The notes under the pieces were generated by a model, which saw nothing but the letters and a program-made list of their open reading frames with translations, had not been told where the DNA came from and searched no databases. Position numbers and translations under genes: made by a program. From NCBI RefSeq assembly GCF_014655955.1, contig NZ_BNBO01000068.1, forward strand, positions 1-47,938: a stretch of DNA of 47,938 nt. Direction: 5' to 3'. Shown here piece by piece: positions 39,459 to 47,920 of the stretch (positions within the stretch are counted from its first letter, which is position 1; every line of letters begins with the position of its first letter). This DNA comes from Kitasatospora indigofera. Its GTDB lineage: Bacteria > Actinomycetota > Actinomycetes > Streptomycetales > Streptomycetaceae.

Positions 39459-39894
39459 CCGTTGCGTCCTTCCGTCCTGCGGGCCCGCCGCCGCGCGGCC
39501 CGCGCCTGATGGTCCGCGCCCGGTGGTCCGGACCGGGGCGCCGCCCCCGCCCGTGGGCGCCTGGCCCGGCCGCCGGGGCCGGCGCCCGCTCCACCCACCG
39601 ACCCTGCCCGGGCCGCGCGGCGGCGCGCGGCAACGCCACGTCCCACCGACGCGATGTCAGCTGTTCGGCGGATCGGCCGCTCGGCGGATCGGCGGATCGG
39701 CGGGCGGTCCGGGCGCCGCCGCCCGGGCCGCCCGCCCCGCCCGCCCCGGCGCCCCGCCCCGTCCCGCCGCTCGCCCCCCCCGGCGCCCCGCCCCCCTGGC
39801 ACCCCCGCACCGCCGGGCCGTGGGCGGCGTCCCGTAATCTCACCCGACCTGGGCCGACACCCGAGTGCCCAGCAGGACGGGGACCGAGAACACC
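39459..39894. other. Gene-free divergent spacer
   Basis: This 436-bp region between the exporter and the membrane protein gene has no supported gene. It contains CGGCGGATCGG repeats (39663-39705) and C-rich tracts. Confidence 0.6.
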
Positions 39895-41106
39895 ATGACC
39901 TACCGCCGCGCGGCGATACCGGCACTCGTCGGGGGACTGCTGCTCACCGCACTGCTCTGGTGGGCGGGAGCGAGCACACAGGCGCTGCGCCTGCCGGGCA
40001 GCAGCGGCGTGTTCGGCGGGCAGGGCGCCGTCGACCTCGACCACTGGCTCGCCCCCTGGTCCTACGACCCGCCGCCCGGCGTCCAGCTCGGCACCGAGCC
40101 GGGCCCGGGCGGCGGCGCGGGCGTCACCGGGGCCCGCTACCTCTCGCTCTGGGGCACCGCGATGCAGATCCGCTACGGCGCGCTCCTCGCCTTCTTCGTC
40201 CCCGGGGCGCTGTTCCTGCTCCGCCGGCTGCCGCCGGTGCGCGGCCGCACCACGGCGGCGCTGCTCGCCCTGTGGGCCTGGGCACCGGTGGCCGGCACGC
40301 TCGCGGTGACCGTCTCCGCGCCGTGGCTGATCGCCGCGACGGGGCACGGCAGTTACCGCTTCCTGCCGCAGCTGGCCGGTGTCATCGCCTCGGGACAGCA
40401 ACTGCTGGTGCTGCTGGGGCTGCTCACCGCGGCCGTGACCGTGGCGGTGGCGCGGATCACCGCGCAGGGCGCCGGCCCGCTGCCGCGGCAGGCCGTCCCG
40501 GCGCGCGCCGCCCGCCTGTCCGCCACCGCCGGGACGGGCGTGGTCGCGCTGTCCCTGGTGGTCCTCTCCTACCAGCCGGTCGCCGCCGCCCTGCAGACCG
40601 CCGCCCTCGGCGGGGGACTCCTCTCCGAACCGGGTGAACTCCTGCGCGAGTGGCTGGTGCTGGGCGCCTGGGCGGCCCCGGCGGGCGCCCCGGACGGCGA
40701 CTGGCTGCTGTACCGCTGCCCCGACCTGGTGCTGCTCGTCGTGGTGTGGTGCGCCCTGCGGCGGCTGCCCGCCCTGCTCACCCGGGTCACGGTCCCGGCG
40801 ATGGCGGTGGGCGCGGTCTGCGCGACCGTCCTCGGGCTGCTGGCCGGCCGGCTGACGCGGATGCCGCTGGACGCGAGGATCCCGGGCCGCGGGCTGCTGC
40901 AACTGGCCGCGGGCCTCGGCAGCGGCGTGCCGGCCGCCCTGACCTGCGGTCTGCTCGCGGGGGCCGCGGCCGCGGTGACCCTGCGGGCGGCCACCGGAGA
41001 CCCGCGCGGCACCCGCACCCCGGCCCCGGCCCCGGCCCCGGACTCGGCCCCGGACCCGGACCCGGTCCCGCCCCGGCCGCAGGACCCGCCCCGCGCGGCG
41101 GGCTGA
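39895..41106 (+). CDS. Multi-pass membrane protein of unknown function
   Basis: A 403-residue protein with about seven hydrophobic segments (for example PALVGGLLLTALLWWAG at 10-26, LLAFFVPGALFLL, LLVLLGLLTAAVTVAVA, LVLLVVVWCAL) and a Pro-rich C-terminal tail of PAPAPAP and PDPDP repeats. No family recognised. ATG 39895 is preferred, with a GGGGA about 12 bases upstream; an in-frame GTG at 39865 is possible. It stands alone. Confidence 0.8.
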   Translation: MTYRRAAIPALVGGLLLTALLWWAGASTQALRLPGSSGVFGGQGAVDLDHWLAPWSYDPPPGVQLGTEPGPGGGAGVTGARYLSLWGTAMQIRYGALLAFFVPGALFLLRRLPPVRGRTTAALLALWAWAPVAGTLAVTVSAPWLIAATGHGSYRFLPQLAGVIASGQQLLVLLGLLTAAVTVAVARITAQGAGPLPRQAVPARAARLSATAGTGVVALSLVVLSYQPVAAALQTAALGGGLLSEPGELLREWLVLGAWAAPAGAPDGDWLLYRCPDLVLLVVVWCALRRLPALLTRVTVPAMAVGAVCATVLGLLAGRLTRMPLDARIPGRGLLQLAAGLGSGVPAALTCGLLAGAAAAVTLRAATGDPRGTRTPAPAPAPDSAPDPDPVPPRPQDPPRAAG

Positions 41107-41185
41107 GCACGGGGCGGCCACGTCCGCGCGGTTCCTGCGGCCGGTTCCTGCGGCCGGGGCCGGGGTGCGGGGCCGGCGGGCAGGG

Positions 41186-42109
41186 TCAGCGGGTGCGCCG
41201 GCGGGCCTGCCTCATCTCGCGGTCGACGGCCCAGGCGTCGGCGACCGGCCCGAGGTGGCCGAGCTTGTCGGGATTGCTCACCGCGCGGACGGCCTGCACC
41301 CGCCCGTCGAGCACGTCGAGGGCCATGGTCTGCAGGATCCGGCCCTCCCGGTCCCGGAAGATCGCGCCGGGCTGGCCGTTGACCTCGTGCTGTTCCAGCG
41401 TCACCTCGACCTGGAGCAGCCGGGGCAGGACGGTGGCCAGCAGCCGGGCCACGTTCTGCGCGCCGGTGACGGCCCTGGCCAGCTGCGGGGCCCGGCCGCC
41501 GCCGTCCCCGACCAGCTGCACGTCGGCGGCCAGCAGTCGCTGCAGCCCGTCCACGTCGCCGTCCTTCAGCGCCTCGAAGAACCGGGCAGCCAGCTCCTGC
41601 CGCTCCTGACGGTCCGCCGCGAACCGCGGCCGCCCGGCCGCCATGTGCCGCCGGGCCCGCACCAGCAGCTGCCGGCACGCCGCCTCCGAACGCTCCACCG
41701 CCGCGGCGGTCTCGTCGAACCCGAAGCCGAACACCTCCCGCAGCAGGAACACCGCCCGCTCCAGCGGGCTGAGCCGCTCCAGCAGGAGCAGCGCCGCCGT
41801 CGACACCGAGTCGGCCAGCTCCGCCGAGCGCGCCGGGTCCTGGTACGGGTCGTTCAGCAGCGGCTCGGGGAACCACGGCCCGACGTACGCCTCGCGCCGC
41901 ACCCGCGCGGAGCGCAGCACGTCGATCGAGACCCGGGTGACCGTGGCCGACAGGAAGGCCCTGGCCGACACGGGCCGGGTCGCCGACCCGTCGAAGCGCA
42001 GCCAGGTCTCCTGCACGGCGTCCTCGGCCTCGCTCACGCTGCCCAGCACCCGGTAGGCGATCGAGAACAGCAGCGGCCGCAGCTCCTCGAACTCCTCGAC
42101 CTTGCTCAC
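41186..42109 (-). CDS. sigJ: ECF41-family sigma factor (SigJ-like) with SnoaL-like extension
   Basis: A 307-residue sigma factor. Region 2 (LLFSIAYRVLGSVSEAEDAV) and region 4 (LSPLERAVFLLREVFGFGF) are joined by the ECF41 linker motif WFPEPL (79-84). The C-terminal SnoaL_2-like domain carries DGGGR (202-206) and NPDKL (279-283), the diagnostic ECF41 motifs, and modulates sigma activity in place of an anti-sigma factor. GTG 42109 has GGAGAG upstream. It follows the CMD gene by 174 bp in the same direction, the usual ECF41 target arrangement. The symbol refers to the family, not a proven orthologue. Confidence 0.93.
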   Translation of the reverse strand: MSKVEEFEELRPLLFSIAYRVLGSVSEAEDAVQETWLRFDGSATRPVSARAFLSATVTRVSIDVLRSARVRREAYVGPWFPEPLLNDPYQDPARSAELADSVSTAALLLLERLSPLERAVFLLREVFGFGFDETAAAVERSEAACRQLLVRARRHMAAGRPRFAADRQERQELAARFFEALKDGDVDGLQRLLAADVQLVGDGGGRAPQLARAVTGAQNVARLLATVLPRLLQVEVTLEQHEVNGQPGAIFRDREGRILQTMALDVLDGRVQAVRAVSNPDKLGHLGPVADAWAVDREMRQARRRTR

Positions 42110-42283
42110 GCCGGCTCTCCTTCCCCCGAAGTCTCCCGCCCGGCCGCCCCGGCCGGCGCGCGCTGTCCGCCATGACCGGCCGGAGCCCGCCGGCGGGTCA
42201 GCGTAGTGCCCGCCGGGCCCGGGGCCCGCCGGCCGGGGCCGGGCGGTCCGTGCACCGGCCGGCGGGCCGGGCGCGCGGCCCGC

Positions 42284-42757
42284 TCAATGGAACTGGCCGG
42301 CCTCGTAACCGCCCGCCGGCTGCCGGGCGATGACGTTCAGCCGGTTCGCCGTGTTCATGAACGAGACCAGCACGACCAGGGCGGTGAGCTGCTCCTGGTC
42401 GAAGTGCCCGGCGGCGCGCGCCCACACCTCGTCGCTGACCCCGCCGGCCGCGTCCGCGATCCGGGTGCCCTGCTCCGCCAGCTCCAGCGCGGCCCGCTCG
42501 GGCCCGGTGAAGACGGTGGCCTCCCGCCACGCCGCCACCAGGTGCAGCCGCACCGCGCTCTCGCCGGCGGCCGCGGCGTCCTTGCTGTGCATGTCGATGC
42601 AGACGGCGCAGCCGTTGATCTGACTCACCCGCAGCGCCACCAGCTCCTGCGTCGCGGCGGGCAGCGGCGAGTCCTTGAGGATCCGCCCCGCCGACATGAG
42701 GTGCTTGAGGATCTTGCCGGCGGTCGGGTCGGCGAAGTAGTCCAGTCGCGCGTCCAT
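42284..42757 (-). CDS. Carboxymuconolactone decarboxylase/AhpD-family protein
   Basis: A 157-residue protein with the redox CxxC motif GCAVCIDMHS (Cys50, Cys53, His57) of AhpD-like alkylhydroperoxidases. Proteins of this family are the standard partner and target of ECF41 sigma factors and probably detoxify a peroxide or electrophile. AAGGAG precedes ATG 42757, which lies 43 bp downstream of an ECF41-type promoter. The sigma gene follows in the same operon. Confidence 0.93.
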   Translation of the reverse strand: MDARLDYFADPTAGKILKHLMSAGRILKDSPLPAATQELVALRVSQINGCAVCIDMHSKDAAAAGESAVRLHLVAAWREATVFTGPERAALELAEQGTRIADAAGGVSDEVWARAAGHFDQEQLTALVVLVSFMNTANRLNVIARQPAGGYEAGQFH

Positions 42758-42800
42758 GGGGTGCTCCTTCGGGGTCGTCGTCGGTGGGTCTCGTTCCTGG

Positions 42801-42827
42801 GACGAGACAGCGCCGCTCCCTGTGACA
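42801..42827 (-). promoter_or_regulatory. ECF41 promoter
   Basis: On the minus strand, TGTCACA (42827-42821), a 16-bp spacer, then CGTC (42804-42801). This equals the known ECF41 consensus (TGTCACA, N16, CGTC) exactly and lies 44 bp before the CMD start, so the operon is autoregulated. Confidence 0.9.
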
Positions 42828-42952
42828 CGGGCGGATGTGACCTGCGTCTCCCGCCGCACCCGCCGCACGCGCCCGCACCCGCCGCACCCGCCGCACCCGC
42901 CCGCACCCGCCGCGCCGCGCCGGGGCGCGCCGGGGCCGGGGGCGGAGGGCCC

Positions 42953-43031
42953 CCGTCGGCCCGTCAGCCCGTCAGCCCGTCAGCCCGTCGGTCCGTCGGC
43001 CCGGCAGCCCGTCGGTCCGTCGGCCCGGCAG
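42953..43031. repeat. 8-bp tandem repeat CCCGTCAG/CCCGTCGG
   Basis: Four CCCGTCAG-type units and then two copies of a 24-bp block CCCGTCGGTCCGTCGG-CCCGGCAG, in the gene-free gap between the CMD promoter and the TGTCAAG operators. CCGCACC runs precede it (42857-42910). Confidence 0.9.
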
Positions 43032-43085
43032 CTTGTCCGGACGGCCTGTCAGCAGGCCCGGCCGGTGCGGATCCCCGCCGTCCCC

Positions 43086-43114
43086 GCCCTTGTCAAGGAA
43101 GTCTTGACAAGGGC
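43086..43114. promoter_or_regulatory. Dyad operator 1 (TGTCAAG)
   Basis: GCCCTTGTCAAG and CTTGACAAGGGC, perfect 12-bp arms with spacer GAAGT, 25 bp before the membrane protein ATG. Its CTTGTCAAG/CTTGACAAG core is shared with the adjacent dyad, so both probably bind one regulator. Confidence 0.85.
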
Positions 43115-43118
43115 GAGG

Positions 43119-43139
43119 GTGTCAAGGTTTCCTTGACAC
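43119..43139. promoter_or_regulatory. Dyad operator 2, touching the start codon
   Basis: GTGTCAAGG-TTT-CCTTGACAC, perfect 9-bp arms with a 3-bp spacer, ending one base before ATG 43140. No ribosome site fits between, so the transcript may be leaderless or the hairpin may control translation. Confidence 0.85.
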
Positions 43140-43466
43140 ATGCCGATCCTGACGCCGACGACGGCGGCCCGACCCGCGCCCGCCCCGGCCTCCGCCGCCC
43201 TGCCGGCCCTCCTCCCGCTGACGGCGGTCCTGCCCGCCCTCACCGGCCTGTTCGCCGACCGGCTCGCAACGCCCGCGACGATCGCCCTGATCGGGGCGGA
43301 CCTCGCGCTCGTCGCCGCGGCCGGCGCCCTGGTCGCCCGCCGGACGGCCACCACCGGTACCGGCCCGGCCGGCCCGGGCCCCCTGCAGCAGGCCCGCCGC
43401 GACCGGGAGACCCTCGACCGCCTCGAACCGCTGCGCCCCGACACCCCCGCGGGCGCGGCACGATGA
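43140..43466 (+). CDS. Small two-helix membrane protein
   Basis: A 108-residue protein: a Pro/Ala N-terminus, two hydrophobic helices (about 20-40 ALPALLPLTAVLPALTGLF and 47-68 PATIALIGADLALVAAAGAL) and a charged C-tail (QQARRDRETLDRLEP). Its stop overlaps the ATG of the HTH protein (ATGA 43463-43466), so they are co-translated. Two TGTCAAG dyads abut its start. No family recognised. Confidence 0.75.
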   Translation: MPILTPTTAARPAPAPASAALPALLPLTAVLPALTGLFADRLATPATIALIGADLALVAAAGALVARRTATTGTGPAGPGPLQQARRDRETLDRLEPLRPDTPAGAAR

Positions 43467-44062
43467 GCGACGGACCACTGCTCAGCCCGGAGGAGGTCAC
43501 CCGCATCCGGGAGGGGATCGCCGCCACCGTCCTCGCCGCCCCCGAGGGCCTGGCCGACTCCCTGGAACACGACCCCGCCGGCTACCTGCGCCTGGTGGAC
43601 GCCACCCGGGTCGGCGCCGAGGAGACGAGCCGGCTGCTGCGCGAGGCGGTCCAGGGCGCCCGGGCCGCCGGCCACAGCTGGGACACGGTCGGACGGGTCC
43701 TGGGGGTCAGCCGCCAGGCGGCCCAGCAGCGCTTCGCCGACAAGGGCGCGAACGCCGCAGCCGCCCACCCGGCCGGCCCCGGCCCCGACGGCCCCGAACG
43801 GCGCGTCCTGACGCCGCTGACCGCCTTCAACGAGATGGCCGCCCTCGCGGAGGCCGGCCGCGAGGGCTGGCACCTGGTCGGCTACGGCGCCCTGTACCAC
43901 GAGGTCGAGGCCTCCGGGCAGCCCTGGGAGCACTGCCGCGTCACCCTCGCGGCCGGCGGCCGGCACCGCCGGATGGAGAGCGAGGGCTGGATCCCCGTCG
44001 GCGCCGGATGGTTCCCCTGGCGGTACTACAAGCGCCCCCTGGCCCACCCCCAGGACCGGTAG
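43463..44062 (+). CDS. HTH-containing protein of unknown family
   Basis: A 199-residue protein. Residues 70-95 (GHSWDTVGRVLGVSRQAAQQ then RFADKG) are a convincing helix-turn-helix of the type found in small Streptomyces regulators. The C-terminal half (EGWHLVGYGALYHEVEASGQ, WEHCRVTL, GWIPVGAGWFPWRYYKRP) is an aromatic-rich domain I do not recognise. Translational coupling to the membrane protein suggests a membrane-tethered or membrane-informed regulator, and it is the best candidate to bind the upstream TGTCAAG dyads. A 311-bp gene-free gap follows (44063-44373). Confidence 0.82.
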   Translation: MSDGPLLSPEEVTRIREGIAATVLAAPEGLADSLEHDPAGYLRLVDATRVGAEETSRLLREAVQGARAAGHSWDTVGRVLGVSRQAAQQRFADKGANAAAAHPAGPGPDGPERRVLTPLTAFNEMAALAEAGREGWHLVGYGALYHEVEASGQPWEHCRVTLAAGGRHRRMESEGWIPVGAGWFPWRYYKRPLAHPQDR

Positions 44063-44373
44063 GCCCGCCCCCGCCGCCCCCGCCCCGGCATCCCGGGCAC
44101 CACCGCCCGCCGCGGCGCCCCGGGCACCCGTCCGCCCGCCCGGGGATCCCGTGGTGGTCGGAGGAACCCCGGGGCGGCGCGGGGCCGGCCGACCCGGCCC
44201 CGCCCCGGCCAGGTCGGGACCTTGGGCCCCGCCCGGTCCCGGCCCGCCCTCCCTACGCTTGGAGCGGCGACCGCACGCGGTCGCGGCGGCCCCGGCGGCC
44301 GTCCCGACGCCCGGTTCGAGGGCGCCCGGTCCCCGACGCCCGCCCGGCTGCACCGGCGAGGAGAGCCAACGCG

Positions 44374-45954
44374 ATGATCGGAACGCTCCGTCCGGGCGGA
44401 CGCTGTCCCGGACGGCTCACGCCCGCCAGACTGCTCTGGGGCGGCCTCGGCTCCGCCGTCGCGATCGCCGCCGTCACCGCCCCCGGCGCGCTGGACGCCC
44501 GGGACGACATCGACCACGCCGCCCTGCGCTTCAGTGCCCACCTGGACCCGGCCGCCCGCGCCCTGCACGAACTCGTCGCCGCCGTCCAGACCCAGCCCGG
44601 CACCCCCGGCCCGGCGCCCCGCGACACCGCGGCCCCGGCCGCGCCGGGTGCGCCCCGCCCCGGAGCCGCCGTCGCGGCGGACCGGATGGCGGCCCTGCGC
44701 GCGGCGGCCGACGGCCTGCCCCGGCTGAGCGCCCCCGTCGGTGACCTGGAGCGCGAACTGTCCGCCTGGCTCACCGCCGCCACCGCGGCGCGCCCCTTAC
44801 CGGCCCTCGCCCCCGCCGACCGCGGCGAACTCACCGACCGGGTGCTCGTCCACGCCACACGCCTGACCGACGCGGTCTACCAGGAGTACGACCTGGCCCG
44901 CGCCGACGCCTCCCGGGCCCGCGAGGCCATGGGCCTGCGCCTGGCCCTCGGCGCCGCCGCCCTGCTGGCCCTCCTGTGCACCCTGACCATGCTCATGTGG
45001 TGCCGCATCGTCCTGCCGCTGGCCACCCTGGAACGCACCCTGGGCGCGGTCGCCTCCGGCCGGCCCGGCCGCCTGCCCGCCGTACCCCGCCGCAGCTGGC
45101 TCTCCCACGCCCACGCCGAGACGCGGCGCGTCCAGCTCGCCCTCAAGGAGGAGCGCTGGGCCGCCCGCCGCGACCGCGAGGCACTGCGCAGCAACGGCAC
45201 CGCGGCGATGGGACTGCGCCACATCCTGACCGTCACCGAGCAGCCCGGCCCGGGCGTGCGCAGCCACGGCGACACCGTCGCCGCCGAAGGACTGATCGCC
45301 GGGGACTTCCTCGACACCGTCGCACTGCCCGGCGGCGCCACCGCCCTGCTCCAGGGCGACATCGCCGGCCACGGCGTCCAGGCCGGACTGCTCGCCGCCC
45401 AGGTCAAGTACGCCGCCCTGGCGGCGCTGCGCCTGGGCCGCGGCCCGGAGGCGGCCGTGCAGGCGGCGTGGTCGGCGCTGGCCCACGAGGACGAACGCTT
45501 CGCGACCCTGGCCGTGGTCGTGGTGGACCCCGCGGCCGGTGCGCTGCACTGGCTCAACGCCGGCCACGAGGAGCCGTTCCTGCGGCGGGCCACGGGCGAG
45601 GTGGAGCGGCTCGCCGCCACCGGCCCGCTGGTGGGTTCGCTGATCACCGAACCGGACGGCTCCTGGTCGGTGCGCAGCACCGCCTTCGCCCGCGGCGACC
45701 TGGTGGTGCTGTGCACCGACGGCCTCACCGAGGCCCGCAACGCCGCCGGCCACCAGCTCGGGGACACCACCGTCGCCACCGTCCTGCGGGACGGCCCGCC
45801 GGACCCGGTCGCCATGGTGCGGGCGCTCTACCTCGCCGTCGAGGACCACGGCGCCGACTGGCAGCGCGACGACGTCACCATCCTGGCCGCCGACACCACC
45901 TGCCGGCCCGCACCGGCCCGCACCACGGCCACCGGCGGTGACCGGCGGCGCTGA
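44374..45954 (+). CDS. SpoIIE-family serine phosphatase with extracytoplasmic sensor
   Basis: A 526-residue protein. One membrane helix is near 18-36 and another near 190-212 (LGAAALLALLCTLTMLMWC), enclosing an extracytoplasmic sensor of about 150 residues. A HAMP-like helix (VLPLATLERTLGAVASG) and a PP2C-like domain follow: GLIAGDFLDTV, LLQGDIAGHGVQAG, WLNAGHEEPFL, LVVLCTDGLTEARN and DDVTILAAD. It probably controls an anti-anti-sigma factor in response to an external cue. GAGGAGAG lies before ATG 44374. It is the second SpoIIE-type enzyme in the window. Confidence 0.93.
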   Translation: MIGTLRPGGRCPGRLTPARLLWGGLGSAVAIAAVTAPGALDARDDIDHAALRFSAHLDPAARALHELVAAVQTQPGTPGPAPRDTAAPAAPGAPRPGAAVAADRMAALRAAADGLPRLSAPVGDLERELSAWLTAATAARPLPALAPADRGELTDRVLVHATRLTDAVYQEYDLARADASRAREAMGLRLALGAAALLALLCTLTMLMWCRIVLPLATLERTLGAVASGRPGRLPAVPRRSWLSHAHAETRRVQLALKEERWAARRDREALRSNGTAAMGLRHILTVTEQPGPGVRSHGDTVAAEGLIAGDFLDTVALPGGATALLQGDIAGHGVQAGLLAAQVKYAALAALRLGRGPEAAVQAAWSALAHEDERFATLAVVVVDPAAGALHWLNAGHEEPFLRRATGEVERLAATGPLVGSLITEPDGSWSVRSTAFARGDLVVLCTDGLTEARNAAGHQLGDTTVATVLRDGPPDPVAMVRALYLAVEDHGADWQRDDVTILAADTTCRPAPARTTATGGDRRR

Positions 45955-46336
45955 CCGGCAGCACCGACCCGGCGCGCTGACCGGCCCGGCCGGCGCGGGG
46001 CCTGACGGAGCGTGGGCCCCGGGGCCCGGCCGCAACCGGCTGTGCTCCGGGGGCGTCCGTACCTCGTGGCGGCGCGGTGTCGCGTCGTCAGGGGCCGGTG
46101 TCCGTACGACCTTTCCGGGGAGGGGGCACGGTGGCACAGGGGACGTCCCGGGACGGGAGCGGCCGGCCGCAGGGACCGGGGCCGCGGCGGCCGGCGGTGG
46201 GGGAGGAGCGGGCCCCCGCAGGCGCGGGCCGCCTCGTCGTGCCGTCACCGGGCCGAGCGGGAGCGGCCCCGCGACCTCCTGGCCCGGCACCGGGCGAAGC
46301 AGGCCGCCGGGGCCGTTGCCGGCGGTGGCTGAGGTG
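45955..46336. other. Gene-free spacer
   Basis: No gene is supported in this 382-bp stretch. It includes a GACCGGC-rich segment (45950-45985) and mixed GC-rich sequence without strong hairpins. Confidence 0.55.
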
Positions 46337-46938
46337 ATGGACCACTCCGCGCTGGCCCGCCGCCTGGACGGCAGGAGCGCCGAGGTCGTGGTCAGGAGTT
46401 TCTGCCGGGGCCCGAGCTGGCGCAGCAGATCTGGGCAGCGGGCCTGTACGGGTATCGCCTGGAGCGCCACGACCCCGGAGCGGTGCCGGGCCTGGCCGGC
46501 CCACGCCTGCACTTCGTCCTCGGCCCGGACCCGGCCGCGCGGCGGCGGGCCGCCTGGATGCGCCGTCCCGACCTGCGCCCCGGTGTGCTCGCCCCGGTGC
46601 GGTGGGGGACCAGCCGGGTGGGGGAGTGGCCACCGGTGTGGACGCCGCCGGGCCGGCCGCCCGGCCACGGCCCCGTGCCGCCGGCGGACGGGGACCTGCC
46701 GTCCGCGCCGTGGATCGCCCCGTGGCGCACCAGGCTGAGTCCGGGCAACATCGCCCTGCTGGCCGGCTTCGTGGTGCTCGTCCGGACGCTGGCCGCGCTC
46801 GGGCTGACCCGCAGCGGCCGGGCGGTGGCGTTCGCCGCCTGGGACATTGGCACCGCATTCCTGGTGGCCGTACTGCTGACCGGGGCACTGGTCGCCCGGC
46901 GGGTCCGCAACCGCGCCCGCCGGGCACCCGGCACCTGA
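46337..46938 (+). pseudogene. Probable frameshifted membrane-protein gene
   Basis: ATG 46337 opens a frame (MDHSALARRLDGRSAEVVV) that reads sensibly to about 46393. From about 46393 the good protein sequence continues in the frame one base back (QEFLPGPELAQQIWAAGLYG, then ERHDPGAVPGLAGPRLHFVL), and that frame has no start of its own before 46483. It ends at 46938 with two hydrophobic helices (NIALLAGFVVLVRTLAAL, AAWDIGTAFLVAVLLTGALV). Together they would make about 200 residues. A single missing base near 46390-46394, real or a sequencing error, explains this. No family recognised. If intact, the gene may start at 46483. Confidence 0.55.
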
Positions 46939-47034
46939 CGGCCCGTCCGGCCGGGCACCCGTCAGGTGCCGGGTGCCCGGCACAGGGCCTGGTCCGGGGC
47001 GTGCGTGGGCCCGGTGCCGGGCTGGTGCATGGTG

Positions 47035-47814
47035 TCAGTCCTGGTCCGGGGCGGCGCTCCGTCCGTCCTCGGGGTCCGGTCCGGCGGTGCCGTCCGAGGC
47101 CGTCGCGGGCATCGAGTGGAGGATCTCGCGGGCCTGTTCCGCCGCGCGGGCGATGCTCTCGGAGACGAAGTCGAGGAAGCGGGCGATGTTTTCGAGGCGG
47201 GCGCCGGCCGGGGTGCCGGAGCCGAAGACGCTGACGCCCTGCCGCGCGGTTTCGACTATCTGGGCGGTGGAGCGGGCGCTGGCCATCATCGACCGGTACC
47301 AGATGTCGTTGTCGACGATGTAGCGCTCACGGCGGCGTTCGTCGCGCTCCCGGCGCACGAGGCCCTGGCTCTCGAGGAACGTGATCGCCTTCGAGACGGA
47401 CGCCGGGCTGACCTGGAGGCGCTGGGTGAGCTCGGCCGAGGTGAGGCTGCCCGTGTCGGTCAGGCAGAGGCAGGACATCACCCGGGCCGTCATCTGGGGC
47501 ATGCCCGACTGCAGCATGACGGTCGTGAAGACCTCCTCGTACTGGCGCACGGCCTCGGGGTCGCGCCCGTGCGCCTGCGGGGAGGCCTCCGACCCCCGGG
47601 GCGCGGCCTGCCGGCGCCGGTGGGCGCGGTGCTCGGTGGCGCGGTGGGCGAGGTCGGCCCGGTAGGAGGTGGGGCCGCCGTTGCGCATCACCTCGCGCGT
47701 GACGGTCGAGGTGGGGCGGTCGAGGCGTCTGGCGATCTCGGCGTAGGCGAGGCCGTCGGCCAGTCCCAGCGCGATCTGCTGACGTTCCTGCTGGGTGAGC
47801 CTGCCTCCCGGCAT
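47035..47814 (-). CDS. GbsR/MarR-family regulator with extra N-terminal HTH
   Basis: A 259-residue protein with two DNA-binding segments. Residues 5-48 (LTQQERQQIALGLADGLAYA, EIARRLDRPTSTVTREVMRN) form an IS30-like HTH_38 unit, and about 100-165 form a GbsR/MarR winged helix (LTSAELTQRLQVSPASVSKA, FLESQGLVRRERDERRRERY). A helical C-terminal part follows (RLENIARFLDFVSESIARA). AAGGAG lies six bases before ATG 47814; an upstream in-frame ATG at 47883 lies within the promoter and is rejected. A sigma-70-like promoter and TTGCAA dyads stand upstream. Confidence 0.9.
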   Translation of the reverse strand: MPGGRLTQQERQQIALGLADGLAYAEIARRLDRPTSTVTREVMRNGGPTSYRADLAHRATEHRAHRRRQAAPRGSEASPQAHGRDPEAVRQYEEVFTTVMLQSGMPQMTARVMSCLCLTDTGSLTSAELTQRLQVSPASVSKAITFLESQGLVRRERDERRRERYIVDNDIWYRSMMASARSTAQIVETARQGVSVFGSGTPAGARLENIARFLDFVSESIARAAEQAREILHSMPATASDGTAGPDPEDGRSAAPDQD

Positions 47815-47845
47815 CGCGGTCTCCTTCGTCGTCCGTGGTGTCCCC

Positions 47846-47875
47846 AGTATAGCGTTCACGCTCATTCCATTGCAA
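47846..47875 (-). promoter_or_regulatory. Promoter of the GbsR/MarR gene
   Basis: On the minus strand TTGCAA (47875-47870), an 18-bp spacer, then TATACT (47851-47846), about 31 bp before ATG 47814. It is one of the few near-consensus vegetative promoters in the window. Confidence 0.65.
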
Positions 47876-47920
47876 CGGAACACCCGGGGCTCGTTGCGTT
47901 AGCGTCGAGACTATTGCAAT
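47866..47920. promoter_or_regulatory. Paired TTGCAA operators
   Basis: TCCATTGCAACGGA (47866-47879, one mismatch) overlaps the -35 box of the GbsR/MarR promoter. ATTGCAAT (47913-47920, perfect) lies 44 bp away. The shared TTGCAA core suggests autoregulation and control of a divergent gene beyond the right edge. Confidence 0.6.

Noticed and set aside
37780..41121. A 1113-residue minus-strand open frame across the DHA2 exporter and membrane protein genes
   Set aside because: It overlaps two well-supported genes in another frame and has the Arg/Gly/Ala composition of a GC shadow.
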